NCBI GenBank assembly: GCA_002086835.1
Contig: MVIG01000007.1
Span: forward strand, 248,001 to 312,000
Direction: 5' to 3'
Length of the DNA stretch: 64,000 bases
Source of the DNA: Mycolicibacterium porcinum
GTDB taxonomy: Bacteria > Actinomycetota > Actinomycetes > Mycobacteriales > Mycobacteriaceae
Below the pieces are notes generated by a model. That model searched no databases and was not told the origin of the DNA. It saw nothing but the letters and a program-made list of their open reading frames with translations. Shown one piece after another: positions 35,770 to 44,234 of this stretch (within the stretch, counting starts at the first letter, position 1; every line of letters starts with the position of its first letter). A program made the position numbers and the translations under genes.

Positions 35770-36861
35770 ATGGAATCCTTCGTCCACCTGCGCAAAGGCA
35801 AGACCCCGAAACGGGTGCATGCCGATCTCGACGGCCTCAAGGACGATGAACTCGGTCGCGGTGGCTTCGTCGGCCGGACCGCCAACATGTACCGGCGAAA
35901 CGACCCGACCGCCTACCGCACGGTCGGCCCCCTGCGCCCCACCGACGTGCTGTCCAGCGAACTCAAGCCGAGCGATGCCACCGACGCGCACGGCGGTCCG
36001 TTGCTGATGTTCTCCAACGCCGACTGCCAGGTGCTGCTGAGCCGGCGTACCGAGGAGATGCCGTTCTTCGTCCGCTACGTCGACGGAGACCTGCTGCTGT
36101 TCGTGCACAAGGGAGCCGGCCTACTCGAGACCGAGTTCGGCCCGTTGCGCTACCGCGAGGGCGACTGGGTCTACATCCCGAAGGCCTGCACATTCCGCCA
36201 GGTGCCCGACAGTGAAAGTACCTGGCTGATGATCCAGGCCACCGATGATTTCCGGGTTCCGCCGGCCGGCACCCTCGGCCGCCACTTTCCGTTCGACCCG
36301 GCGCAGGTCACCATTCCCGAGCCGCAGCCGATCGACGACGACGGGCGGGACGAGTACGAAGTCCGCCTCATTCATGACGGTGGTCCGACTTCGCTTTTCT
36401 ACCAACACAATCCCCTCGACGTGGAAGGCTGGCGGGGCGACAACTTCCCGTTCACCTTCAACATCGAGGACTACACCGTCATCACCTCCGAGAGCGTGCA
36501 CCTGCCACCCACCGTGCACCTCTTCATGCAGGCCACCGGGGTGTACGTGATGAACTTCCTGCCCAAGCCCGCCGAGAGCGTTCCGGGCACCGAGCGCACC
36601 CCGTGGTATCACCGCAACGTCGACTACGACGAGATCGCGTTCTTCCACGGCGGATCGCTGTACGGCATCCCGATGCCACCCGGCCTGTTGTCCCATGCGC
36701 CGCAGGGTGTGCACCACGGGGCGCCCGAGAAGGCCCGCGAACGCGCCCGCCGCAAGTTCGACGACTACGACCGGGTCGACTGGTCGGTGATCGCCATCGA
36801 CACCCGCCGTCGTCTCATCCCATCCGCCGAAATCCTCGCCAACGACCTGGGGCAGCACTAG
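35770..36861 (+). CDS. homogentisate 1,2-dioxygenase-like cupin dioxygenase (short form)
   Basis: A 363-residue protein of the homogentisate dioxygenase/cupin fold, shorter than the ~430-450 residues of typical HmgA. The N-terminus MESFVHLRKGKTPKRVHADLDGLKDDELGRGGF and RTANMYRRNDPTAYR are family-like. The iron region is WYHRNVDYDEIAFFHGG, then LSHAPQGVHHGAPEKARERAR; the candidate ligands are His, Glu and the second His. The family normally opens the ring of homogentisate to maleylacetoacetate. The substrate of short actinobacterial members is not settled, so a related hydroxylated ring is equally possible. It starts the plus-strand operon together with the hydrolase. Confidence 0.75.
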   Translation: MESFVHLRKGKTPKRVHADLDGLKDDELGRGGFVGRTANMYRRNDPTAYRTVGPLRPTDVLSSELKPSDATDAHGGPLLMFSNADCQVLLSRRTEEMPFFVRYVDGDLLLFVHKGAGLLETEFGPLRYREGDWVYIPKACTFRQVPDSESTWLMIQATDDFRVPPAGTLGRHFPFDPAQVTIPEPQPIDDDGRDEYEVRLIHDGGPTSLFYQHNPLDVEGWRGDNFPFTFNIEDYTVITSESVHLPPTVHLFMQATGVYVMNFLPKPAESVPGTERTPWYHRNVDYDEIAFFHGGSLYGIPMPPGLLSHAPQGVHHGAPEKARERARRKFDDYDRVDWSVIAIDTRRRLIPSAEILANDLGQH

Positions 36862-36895
36862 TGATGAGCGCTTGCGCGAAGAACAAAGGACAGCG

Positions 36896-38122
36896 ATGAC
36901 AACCATCGATACACCTGTGAAGCACGAGTACAACCGCATCCCGTATCTGGTTGCCTACCAGAACAACTCGTCAGTGCGTGACGTGTACGGCGGGGTGGCC
37001 GAGCTGGTGGTGCTGGAGAGCTACCTGCTGAAGCCGAAGACCAAGCCGAGCGACACCGTGCTGGTGTTCATGCACCCGATCGGCGGCGGCGCCTACCTGC
37101 CGATGATCAACGCGCTGGCCCGCGCCGGACATCACGTCATCTACTGCAACAGTCGATTCCGGGGCACCGACTCGGCGCTGCTCATGGAGAAGGTCGTCGA
37201 GGATCTCGGCGAGTGCATCAAGGACGCCAAGAACCGGCTCGGCTACGACAAGGTGGTGCTGGCCGGGTGGAGCGGCGGCGGATCGCTCTCGGTGTTCTAC
37301 CAGCAGCAGGCCCAGCACCCGACGGTCACGGCCAGCCCGTCCGGGGACGGTCCCGACCTGACCAAGCTCGGGTTGATCCCCGCCGACGGAATCATGCTGC
37401 TGGCCGCACACATCAGCCGGCACGGCACCATGACCGAATGGATGGACGCGTCCATCCTGGACGAGAACGACCCGACCAAGCGGGATCCGGAACTCGACCT
37501 CTACAACCCGGACAACCCCAACCAGCCGCCGTATACGCCGGAGTTCCTGGAGCGCTACCACCAGGCCCAGATCGCTCGCAACCGGCGAATCACCAAGTGG
37601 GTCAAGGAGAAACTGGCCGAGCTCAAGGCCGCCGGCCGGCCGGACGACGAGTTCGCATTCGTCGTGCACGGCACGATGGCCGACCCGCGGTGGCTGGATC
37701 CGACCGTCGACCCCAACGACCGTCAGCCCGGTACGTGCTATCTGGGTGATCCTCAGGTGGTCAACATGAGCCCGGTCGGGCTGGCGCGGTTCTGCACCCT
37801 GCGCAGCTGGCTCTCGCAGTGGAGCTACGACGACGCCAACGGCGACGCCGTGAAGGCCGGGCCCGATATCGCGGTGCCCACCCTGGTGATCGGCAACCTC
37901 GCCGACGACGCCTGCACGCCCAGTCACACTCGCCGGCTGTACGAGGCGATCGGACATTCCGACAAGCAGATGCACGAGATCCCCGGCGCCAACCATTACT
38001 ACTCGGGCCCGGATCAGCGCGACACACTCCGTCAGGCCGTGGGCATCTGCACGGATTGGTTGCAGCGGCACGGATTCGGCGGACAGGAGCGAAGCGACCG
38101 GGGATCGGAGCAGTCCCTATGA
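36896..38122 (+). CDS. alpha/beta hydrolase
   Basis: A 408-residue alpha/beta-hydrolase-fold protein, larger than usual. The nucleophile elbow is VVLAGWSGGGSLSVFY (G-W-S-G-G). VIGNLADDACTPSHTRR provides the acid and EIPGANHYYSGP the His. An inserted ~100-residue helical part (about 160-280) may form a lid. The gene follows the dioxygenase by 34 bases with AAAGGA before the ATG, and its stop overlaps the next gene (ATGA), so it is in the operon. It could hydrolyse the ring-fission product; this is inferred from position only. Confidence 0.8.
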   Translation: MTTIDTPVKHEYNRIPYLVAYQNNSSVRDVYGGVAELVVLESYLLKPKTKPSDTVLVFMHPIGGGAYLPMINALARAGHHVIYCNSRFRGTDSALLMEKVVEDLGECIKDAKNRLGYDKVVLAGWSGGGSLSVFYQQQAQHPTVTASPSGDGPDLTKLGLIPADGIMLLAAHISRHGTMTEWMDASILDENDPTKRDPELDLYNPDNPNQPPYTPEFLERYHQAQIARNRRITKWVKEKLAELKAAGRPDDEFAFVVHGTMADPRWLDPTVDPNDRQPGTCYLGDPQVVNMSPVGLARFCTLRSWLSQWSYDDANGDAVKAGPDIAVPTLVIGNLADDACTPSHTRRLYEAIGHSDKQMHEIPGANHYYSGPDQRDTLRQAVGICTDWLQRHGFGGQERSDRGSEQSL

Positions 38123-39321
38123 CGACCGGAGCGCTGGACGGCATCAGGGTGATCGAGCTCGGCACCCTGATCTCCGGCCCGTTCGCCGGCAGGCTGCTGG
38201 GCGACATGGGTGCCGAGGTCATCAAGATCGAACTGCCTGCCACCCCGGATCCCCTGCGTACCTGGGGGCAGGCCGAGCTCGACGGGCACCACTTCTTCTG
38301 GACCGTGCATGCCCGCAACAAGAAGGCCGTCACCCTGGACCTTCGTACCCCGAAGGGCCGGGAGTTGTTCCTGGAGCTGGTCGAGCAGTCCGACATCATC
38401 GTGGAGAATTTCCGGCCGGGAACCCTGGAGAAATGGGACCTGGGCTACGACGTTCTGCGCCAACGCAACAAGGGCATCATCCTGGTCCGGGTGTCCGGCT
38501 ACGGGCAGACCGGGCCGGACGCGGGCAAGGCCGGCTATGCCTCGGTGGCCGAGGCCTCCAGCGGGTTACGGCACATGAACGGGTTTCCCGGCGGTCCACC
38601 GCCACGGCTGGCCCTGTCCCTGGGCGACAGCCTGGCCGGTATGTTCGCCGCCCAGGGCGCGCTGGCCGCCCTCTACCGGCGAACGGTCACCGGGGAGGGC
38701 CAGATCGTTGACACCGCGTTGACCGAAAGTTGCCTGGCGATACAGGAATCCACCATCCCCGACTACGACATCGGCGGGGTGGTACGCGGGCCGTCGGGCA
38801 CCCGGCTGGAGGGCATCGCGCCGTCCAACATCTACCAGAGCGCCAACGGCAGCTGGGTGGTGATCGCCGCCAACCAGGACACGGTGTTCCGCCGGCTGTG
38901 CGCCGCGATGGGCAGCCCGGAGCTGGCGACAGACGATCGGTTCGTCAATCACGTTGCCCGCGGCCGCAATCAGGATGAGCTGGACAAGATCATCGGCGAT
39001 TGGGCCGGCAAGCGGCAGCCGGAGGAGATCATCGAAACCCTGTCGCAGGCCGGGGTGATCAGCGGACCGATCAACACGGTGGCCGAGGTCGTCCAGGATC
39101 CGCAGCTGCAGGCCCGCGGCATGATCGCCGACCACTTCGACGAGCGGATCGGGCGGGCCGTAAAAGGCCCCGGCGTCGTCCCGGCGCTCTCCGAGTCCCC
39201 CGGCACCATCCGCAATGCGGGCCCGGCCCGGCCCGGCCAGCACAACGACGAGGTGTACGGCGGCCTGCTCGGGCGCAGTGCACAAGACCTGGAGACCCTG
39301 CGATCGGAGGGGGTGCTGTGA
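38119..39321 (+). CDS. CaiB/BaiF family CoA transferase
   Basis: A 400-residue class III CoA transferase that moves CoA between carboxylic acids. Landmarks: GALDGIRVIELGTLISGPFAGRLLGDMGAEVIKIELP at the N-terminus, SDIIVENFRPGTLEKWDLGYDVL, and RLALSLGDSLAGMFAAQGALAALYRR, with the catalytic Asp in GDS. ATG 38119 overlaps the stop of the hydrolase gene by 4 bases. Being next to an HMG-CoA-lyase-like gene suggests it makes the CoA ester cleaved by that enzyme. Confidence 0.9.
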   Translation: MTTGALDGIRVIELGTLISGPFAGRLLGDMGAEVIKIELPATPDPLRTWGQAELDGHHFFWTVHARNKKAVTLDLRTPKGRELFLELVEQSDIIVENFRPGTLEKWDLGYDVLRQRNKGIILVRVSGYGQTGPDAGKAGYASVAEASSGLRHMNGFPGGPPPRLALSLGDSLAGMFAAQGALAALYRRTVTGEGQIVDTALTESCLAIQESTIPDYDIGGVVRGPSGTRLEGIAPSNIYQSANGSWVVIAANQDTVFRRLCAAMGSPELATDDRFVNHVARGRNQDELDKIIGDWAGKRQPEEIIETLSQAGVISGPINTVAEVVQDPQLQARGMIADHFDERIGRAVKGPGVVPALSESPGTIRNAGPARPGQHNDEVYGGLLGRSAQDLETLRSEGVL

Positions 39322-39322
39322 G

Positions 39323-40225
39323 ATGAACCTGCCAACCAAGGTCGACATCCGAGAGGTGTGCCTGCGGGACGGCCTGCAGATCGAGACCCCGATCCCGTTG
39401 TCCGCCAAGGTCGCGATCCTGGAGGCCATCGTGGCGACCGGGGTGCGCGAGGTCGAGGCGACGGCGTTCGTCTCACCGTCGAAAGTGCCTGCCCTGGCCG
39501 ACGCCGCCGAACTCGCCGAGGAACTACACAGGTTTCCCGAGGTGGAGTTCTCCGCTCTGGTGGCCAGCCCCAACGGCGCCAAACGCGCCATCGCCGCCGG
39601 CCTGCGTTCCATCGAGTACGTGGTGTCGGCATCGGATGCCCACTCCCATGCCAACGTCGGGCGCACCTCGGCCGAGGCCACGGCGCAGATCGCCGACATC
39701 GTGGCCATCGCGCATGACAGCGGCACCTCGGTGGAGGTGATCGTCGCCACCGCGTGGGACTGCCCGTTCGACGGCCCGACCGACCCGCAGCGGGTACTCG
39801 ACATCGTCTCGGCCGCAGCCGGATTCGGTGTGAACCGGATAGCGATCGCCGACACCATCGGCACCACCACCCCGCGGCGGGTCACGTCACTGGTCGAGAA
39901 GGTCCGGCCGCTGATCGGAGATTTGCCGCTGGGCGCGCACTTCCACAACACCCGCGGAGCGGGACTGGCGAGTGCGTACGCGGCCGTGCAGTCCGGTGTC
40001 ACGCGCCTGGACGCATCGGTCGGCGGCCTGGGCGGCTGCCCGTTCGCGCCGGGCGCCAGCGGCAACATCGCCACCGAGGATCTGGTCTACCTGTTGCGCG
40101 ACAGCGACATCGCCGTCGACGTCGAACTGTCGGCAGCCATCGAGGCGGCCCGGGTCGCCCAGAACGCCGTGGGCCACGAGCTCCCCAGCGCACTGCTGCG
40201 CGCCGGCGACCGGATTCTGGGCTGA
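39323..40225 (+). CDS. hydroxymethylglutaryl-CoA lyase-like enzyme
   Basis: A 300-residue DRE-TIM-type aldolase. Motifs: VDIREVCLRDGLQIE (R-D binding the metal), VEATAFVSPSKVPALADA, GAHFHNTRGAG (H-x-H metal ligands) and ASVGGLGGCPFAPGASGN, containing the essential Cys of HMG-CoA lyases. It splits 3-hydroxy-3-methylglutaryl-CoA or a related citramalyl-CoA-like ester to acetoacetate/pyruvate plus acetyl-CoA. It begins one base after the CoA transferase stop, so the pair act in series. The homologue used for leucine breakdown has different neighbours, so this may be a pathway-specific lyase. Confidence 0.88.
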   Translation: MNLPTKVDIREVCLRDGLQIETPIPLSAKVAILEAIVATGVREVEATAFVSPSKVPALADAAELAEELHRFPEVEFSALVASPNGAKRAIAAGLRSIEYVVSASDAHSHANVGRTSAEATAQIADIVAIAHDSGTSVEVIVATAWDCPFDGPTDPQRVLDIVSAAAGFGVNRIAIADTIGTTTPRRVTSLVEKVRPLIGDLPLGAHFHNTRGAGLASAYAAVQSGVTRLDASVGGLGGCPFAPGASGNIATEDLVYLLRDSDIAVDVELSAAIEAARVAQNAVGHELPSALLRAGDRILG

Positions 40226-40232
40226 GGCGTCG

Positions 40233-40844
40233 ATGACCGCTGCCGAGCTGGGTACCAAGGGCCGCCAGACCCGGTCCGCCATCGAGCTCGCCGCGCGCAA
40301 GCTGTTCGCCGAGCGTGGCTTTCACGGCACCACCCTGGCCGACATCACCTCGGCCGCGGGCAAGAGCCCGGCGGTGTTCTACCGCTATTTCACCGACAAG
40401 GAAGACCTACTGGCGGCGCTGGCCGAGTCCTTCCTGCACGACGTGGTGGAACCGTCCGGGCTGAACCTGCACCTGCCGGATTCACCCGAGGACACCGAGT
40501 TCTTCACCACGGTGGTCACGGGCTACTGGAACATCTTCAAACAGAACATCGGCATCATGATCGCGGTCGCCCAGCTGGCCGCGACCCAGCAGCGATTCGC
40601 AGACGTGCAGAACAAGTTCCGCCGGTTCGGCATCGACATCGTCATCGCGTCGGTCCACCACGCCCAGGGACAGGGCCACGCGCAGGGACTGCAACCAGAA
40701 CACGTCGGCGCGGCCATCGCGTTGTTGTTCGAGAACTTCACCACGGTCTTCGTCGGCCAGTCCGGGCTGGGCATCGAGATGAACGATGCCGACGCCATCG
40801 CCACCCTGTCCACCATCTGGAAGCGAACCCTGTACGGCTTCTGA
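40233..40844 (+). CDS. TetR family transcriptional regulator
   Basis: A 203-residue regulator. HTH: TRSAIELAARKLFAERGFHGTTLADITSAAGKSPAVFYRYFTDKEDLLAAL. It lies 7 bases after the lyase gene and 33 before the acyl-CoA dehydrogenase gene, so it is embedded in the catabolic operon. Likely sites are the shared elements at 33835 and 35719. It may sense an intermediate CoA thioester. Confidence 0.85.
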   Translation: MTAAELGTKGRQTRSAIELAARKLFAERGFHGTTLADITSAAGKSPAVFYRYFTDKEDLLAALAESFLHDVVEPSGLNLHLPDSPEDTEFFTTVVTGYWNIFKQNIGIMIAVAQLAATQQRFADVQNKFRRFGIDIVIASVHHAQGQGHAQGLQPEHVGAAIALLFENFTTVFVGQSGLGIEMNDADAIATLSTIWKRTLYGF

Positions 40845-40877
40845 CCCGAGCTCCCGACCCGAGAAAGAGAGATCATC

Positions 40878-42122
40878 GTGGATTTCGCTTTACCCGACCA
40901 TCTTTCGACCGTTCTTGCCGAGATGGACGAGTTCATCGAGACCCAGATCAAGCCGCTCGAGCGCGAGCACATGCAGTACTTCGACCAGCGCCGCGAATAC
41001 GCCCGCACCGACTGGGAGAACGGCGGGATACCCCATCGGGCCTGGGAGGATCTGCTCGACGAGATGCGGCGCCGCGCCGACGCCGCGGGCTGGCTGCGGT
41101 ACGGCCTGCCCGCCCGGTTCGGTGGGCGCGACGGCAGCAATCTCGACATGGCGGTGATCCGGGAACATCTGGCGCACAAGGGTCTCGGGCTGCACAACGA
41201 CCTGCAGGACGAGTCCTCGATCGTGGGCAACTTTCCCCAGGTGATCATGATGGACCGGTTCGGTACCGAGGCCCAGAAGTCCGAATGGGTCGAGGCGATG
41301 CTCACCGGCAAGCGCTCCATGGCGTTCGGCTTGACCGAGCCCGACCACGGCTCGGATGCCACTTGGTTGGAGACCACAGCCGTCCAAGATGGGGATGGCT
41401 GGATCATCAACGGCCGCAAACGGTGGAACACCGGGGTGCACCGGGCCACCCACGATCTGATCTTCGCCCGGACCTCCGGCGAGCCCGGGCAAGCCCGGGG
41501 GATCAGCGCATTCCTGGTGCCCACCGACGCACCGGGATTCACCGTGCCGTTCTACTGGTGGACGTTCAACATGCCCACCGATCACGGCGAGGTCGAGTTG
41601 AACAACGTGCGGGTGCCCGCCGACGCCGTGCTCGGCGAGATCGACCGCGGGCTGGAGGTCGGCCAGACATTCCTGCACGAAAACCGGATTCGTCAGGCCG
41701 CCAGCAGCCTTGGCGCCGCCCAGTTCTGTATCGACCGCGCCGTGGATTACGCGAACCGGCGCATGGTGTTCGGCAAGCCACTTGCGGTGAACCAGGCCGT
41801 GCAGTGGCCGTTGGTGGAATTACAGACCGAGGCGCAGATGGTCCGGCTGCTCGTCCGGTACGCCGCGACGCAGCTGGACCAGAACCACCACATGGAGGTG
41901 TCCGACAAGGTGTCGATGGCGAACTACCGCGCCAACCGCCTCGTGTGCGAGGCCGCCGACCGGGCTATGCAGGTGCACGGCGGCATCGGCTACAGCCGTC
42001 ACGAACCGTTCGAGCACATCTACCGTCACCACCGCCGTTACCGGATCACCGAGGGCGCCGAGGAGATCCAGATGCGCCGAGTCGCGCAGCGGCTGTTCGG
42101 GTTCGGCAAGGCCACGCGGTGA
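40878..42122 (+). CDS. acyl-CoA dehydrogenase (ACAD11/LvaC-like context)
   Basis: A 414-residue acyl-CoA dehydrogenase. Motifs: MAFGLTEPDHGSDATWLETTA, FYWWTFNMPTDHGEVELNNVRVPADAVLGE, and RITEGAEEIQMRRVAQRLFGFG with the catalytic Glu. The GTG at 40878 is preceded by GAGAAAGAGAG. Its stop overlaps the GTG of the APH-type kinase gene (GTGA). Such dehydrogenases fused or coupled to APH kinases (ACAD10/11 in animals, LvaC with LvaA in Pseudomonas) work on phosphorylated 4-hydroxyacyl-CoAs. That is suggested here by context. Confidence 0.88.
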   Translation: MDFALPDHLSTVLAEMDEFIETQIKPLEREHMQYFDQRREYARTDWENGGIPHRAWEDLLDEMRRRADAAGWLRYGLPARFGGRDGSNLDMAVIREHLAHKGLGLHNDLQDESSIVGNFPQVIMMDRFGTEAQKSEWVEAMLTGKRSMAFGLTEPDHGSDATWLETTAVQDGDGWIINGRKRWNTGVHRATHDLIFARTSGEPGQARGISAFLVPTDAPGFTVPFYWWTFNMPTDHGEVELNNVRVPADAVLGEIDRGLEVGQTFLHENRIRQAASSLGAAQFCIDRAVDYANRRMVFGKPLAVNQAVQWPLVELQTEAQMVRLLVRYAATQLDQNHHMEVSDKVSMANYRANRLVCEAADRAMQVHGGIGYSRHEPFEHIYRHHRRYRITEGAEEIQMRRVAQRLFGFGKATR

Positions 42123-43099
42123 GCGACACCGCCGTACTCGTCCCCCGGCTGGTCGACGTGCTCACGCCGGTACTAGGTGATGGGATGGGCGTGGAGAACC
42201 TGCGGGAGTTGACCGGCGGGGCCAGCCGCACGACATGGTCCTTCGATGCCGTCACCGACTCGGCCCGGCGCCCGCTGATCCTGCGCACCGGCGCACCCGA
42301 TGAGGTCCACGCCGGGATGGAACTGGAGGCCGCTGCCCAACGGGCGGCAGCCGCGGCCGGGGCGCCGGTCCCCCACGTGCTGGTCGCGGACGATTCGGTT
42401 GCCGCGCTGGGCGATCCCTTTCTGATCTGTGACTTCATCGGCGGCGAGACCATCGTGCGCCGGATTCAGCGCAGGCTCGACGACGCCGGCCGGGCACGGC
42501 TGCTGACCCAGTGCGCGCAGGCGCTGGCCGCCATCCACCGAGCCGAACCGCCCGCGTTGCCGGGCCTCGTCGAGCAGGGTCAGATTTCCCAGTGGCGCCA
42601 CCAACTCGACGAGATGGGCGACACCACCGCCACTTTCGAGTGGGTGTTCCGCTGGCTGGATGCCAACCGGCCGGCATCGTCGCCACTGCGCCTGGTGCAC
42701 GGCGACTTCCGGATGGGCAACGTGATCGTCGACGACTCGGGCCTGGCCGCGGTGCTGGACTGGGAGTTGGTGCACCTCGGCGAGGTCTACGAGGACCTGG
42801 CCTGGTTCTGCATCCGGGCCTGGCGATTCGGGGCGCCGACCCACCTCGGGGCCGGTGGCCTGGGCAGCATCGAGAACTTTCTGGATGCCTACGAAGCCGC
42901 CGGTGGCGCCACCCTCGACCGGTCGGCGATCCGCTGGTGGCTGGTGCTGGCCACGCTGCGCTGGGGCATCATCTGCCGCTATCAGGCCGAGCGGCATCTG
43001 AGCGGGCAGACCCGATCGGTAGAGCTCGCCACGATCGGGCGCCGGGTCTGCGAGACCGAATGGGACCTGTTGAGTCTGCTGAACGGGAGCAGCTGGTGA
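42119..43099 (+). CDS. APH-family phosphotransferase, LvaA/ACAD-kinase-like
   Basis: A 326-residue small-molecule kinase of the aminoglycoside-phosphotransferase fold. NRELTGGASRTTWSFDAV is the nucleotide loop; LRLVHGDFRMGNVIVDDSGLAAVLDWELVHLGEVYEDLAWF contains the catalytic HGD and metal-binding DWE. GTG 42119 overlaps the preceding stop, and its own stop overlaps the next start (GTGA), so the three genes are coupled. In the levulinic acid pathway of P. putida, LvaA of this family phosphorylates the hydroxyl of 4-hydroxyacyl-CoA. That is the best guess here; antibiotic resistance is unlikely. Confidence 0.85.
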   Translation: MSDTAVLVPRLVDVLTPVLGDGMGVENLRELTGGASRTTWSFDAVTDSARRPLILRTGAPDEVHAGMELEAAAQRAAAAAGAPVPHVLVADDSVAALGDPFLICDFIGGETIVRRIQRRLDDAGRARLLTQCAQALAAIHRAEPPALPGLVEQGQISQWRHQLDEMGDTTATFEWVFRWLDANRPASSPLRLVHGDFRMGNVIVDDSGLAAVLDWELVHLGEVYEDLAWFCIRAWRFGAPTHLGAGGLGSIENFLDAYEAAGGATLDRSAIRWWLVLATLRWGIICRYQAERHLSGQTRSVELATIGRRVCETEWDLLSLLNGSSW

Positions 43100-43440
43100 G
43101 CAACCTGTACGGACGGCCGACGGCGGCCGAACTCGTCGCCGCGGTCGCCGAATTCCTCGACACCGAGGTGCGCGACGGTGACTCGGTCGCGGCTCCGGTG
43201 AAATTTCAGGCCCGCGTGGCGGCCAACGCCTTGCGGATGGTCGAACGCGAGTTGCTCGCCGAGGACGCTGCCCCGGCAGCCGAAGCCGCGCTGGCCAAGC
43301 TCGGGTTCACCGACGAGGCCACGCTGGCGGCCGCGATCCGGGCCGGCGAACTCGACGACCGCGCCGACGACGTCACCGCAGGCCTGCGCGTCCTGGTCCG
43401 TCAACGGCTGGCCGCCGCGCATCCGGGGTACGACGAGTAG
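43096..43440 (+). CDS. DUF6285 small helical protein (LvaB-like partner)
   Basis: A 114-residue all-helical protein: GRPTAAELVAAVAEFLDTEVRDGDS, VKFQARVAANALRMVERELL, and DVTAGLRVLVRQRLAAAHPGY. I place it in DUF6285 from its pattern. The small LvaB subunit needed by the LvaA kinase belongs to this kind of protein as far as I recall. It starts at GTG 43096 overlapping the kinase stop. A large hairpin terminator follows at 43454. Confidence 0.75.
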   Translation: MSNLYGRPTAAELVAAVAEFLDTEVRDGDSVAAPVKFQARVAANALRMVERELLAEDAAPAAEAALAKLGFTDEATLAAAIRAGELDDRADDVTAGLRVLVRQRLAAAHPGYDE

Positions 43441-43453
43441 TGACTGCCTGTCG

Positions 43454-43516
43454 CGCCGAGTTCTACGCCACGGTAGTGGTCGCCGCGCGAGTACCGCCCT
43501 GGCGTAGATCTCGGCG
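43454..43516. terminator. large imperfect hairpin, probable bidirectional terminator
   Basis: 17-base arms at 43454-43470 and 43500-43516 (CGCCGAG-T-TCTACGCCA and its complement, one mismatch), with a nested CGGTA/TACCG stem in the loop. It sits between convergent genes and lacks a long T tract, as in many mycobacterial terminators. Confidence 0.65.
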
Positions 43517-43541
43517 TGAGTCGGGAAGGTCGCCCGAGCAG

Positions 43542-44177
43542 TCAGAGCCTGCGGATCCGGGCCAGCCAGGCCGGCTCGTCGACCCGGGCTCCGACCTGCT
43601 CCCCCAGTGCCTCGGCATGAGCCGGCCCCACCACGCCGCGGTATGTGGTGGTGTCCAGCGCCTCCAGGTCCCAGCCGTCGGCGAACGCGTGACGGATCAC
43701 CTCGGCGCTGACCTGGGGCCCGAACCCACGGCCCGCGTCGGACAGCGCCAGCACGTGCAGCGTCGCACCCGGGCGGGCAACCCGGTGCAGGCTCGCCACG
43801 TACCGCGGCCGGTCGATGTCGTCGAAGACGTGGAACAACGCGCTGTCGACGATGGTGTCGTACCGCGGGCCCTCCGTCTCACCGAGCCGGGTCGCGTCGG
43901 CGACCGCGAAGTGCGCATCGATACCCCGCTGCGCAGCGTTCTCGCGGGCCTGGGCGACGGCCTGTTCGGAGAAATCGATCCCGAGCACGTCGTACCCGAG
44001 CCGGGTCAGCAGCATGGTGTGTTCACCAGCGCCACAGCCGACATCGAGCACCTTGCCGCCCAGACGGCCGGTTCGTTCCAACTCGACGATGGCCGGTTGC
44101 GGCTCGCCGATGACCCATGGCGCGGTGCCGGACTCGTAGGCTTCGTCGAAAAGCGAATGTGCAGGCGTGGAGTTCAT
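43542..44177 (-). CDS. class I SAM-dependent methyltransferase
   Basis: A 211-residue methyltransferase. The SAM loop is VLDVGCGAGEHTMLL, then VLGIDFSEQAVAQARE (acidic ribose-binding residue) and VADATRLGE. ALFHVFDDIDRPRYVASLHRVARPGA is the post-SAM helix region. Substrate cannot be told; the sequence resembles small thiopurine/thiol or generic methyltransferases. ATG 44177 is divergent from the NTF2-like gene at 44235. Confidence 0.88.
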   Translation of the reverse strand: MNSTPAHSLFDEAYESGTAPWVIGEPQPAIVELERTGRLGGKVLDVGCGAGEHTMLLTRLGYDVLGIDFSEQAVAQARENAAQRGIDAHFAVADATRLGETEGPRYDTIVDSALFHVFDDIDRPRYVASLHRVARPGATLHVLALSDAGRGFGPQVSAEVIRHAFADGWDLEALDTTTYRGVVGPAHAEALGEQVGARVDEPAWLARIRRL

Positions 44178-44234
44178 GAAACGAGTCTGAAACCTGAATA
44201 GCCGTTGAGGTCAACCCCTATCGAGGAGCCGAAG

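Noticed and set aside
42119..43099. aminoglycoside resistance gene
   Set aside because: The APH fold is present, but the coupling to an acyl-CoA dehydrogenase and DUF6285 protein argues for a metabolic kinase.
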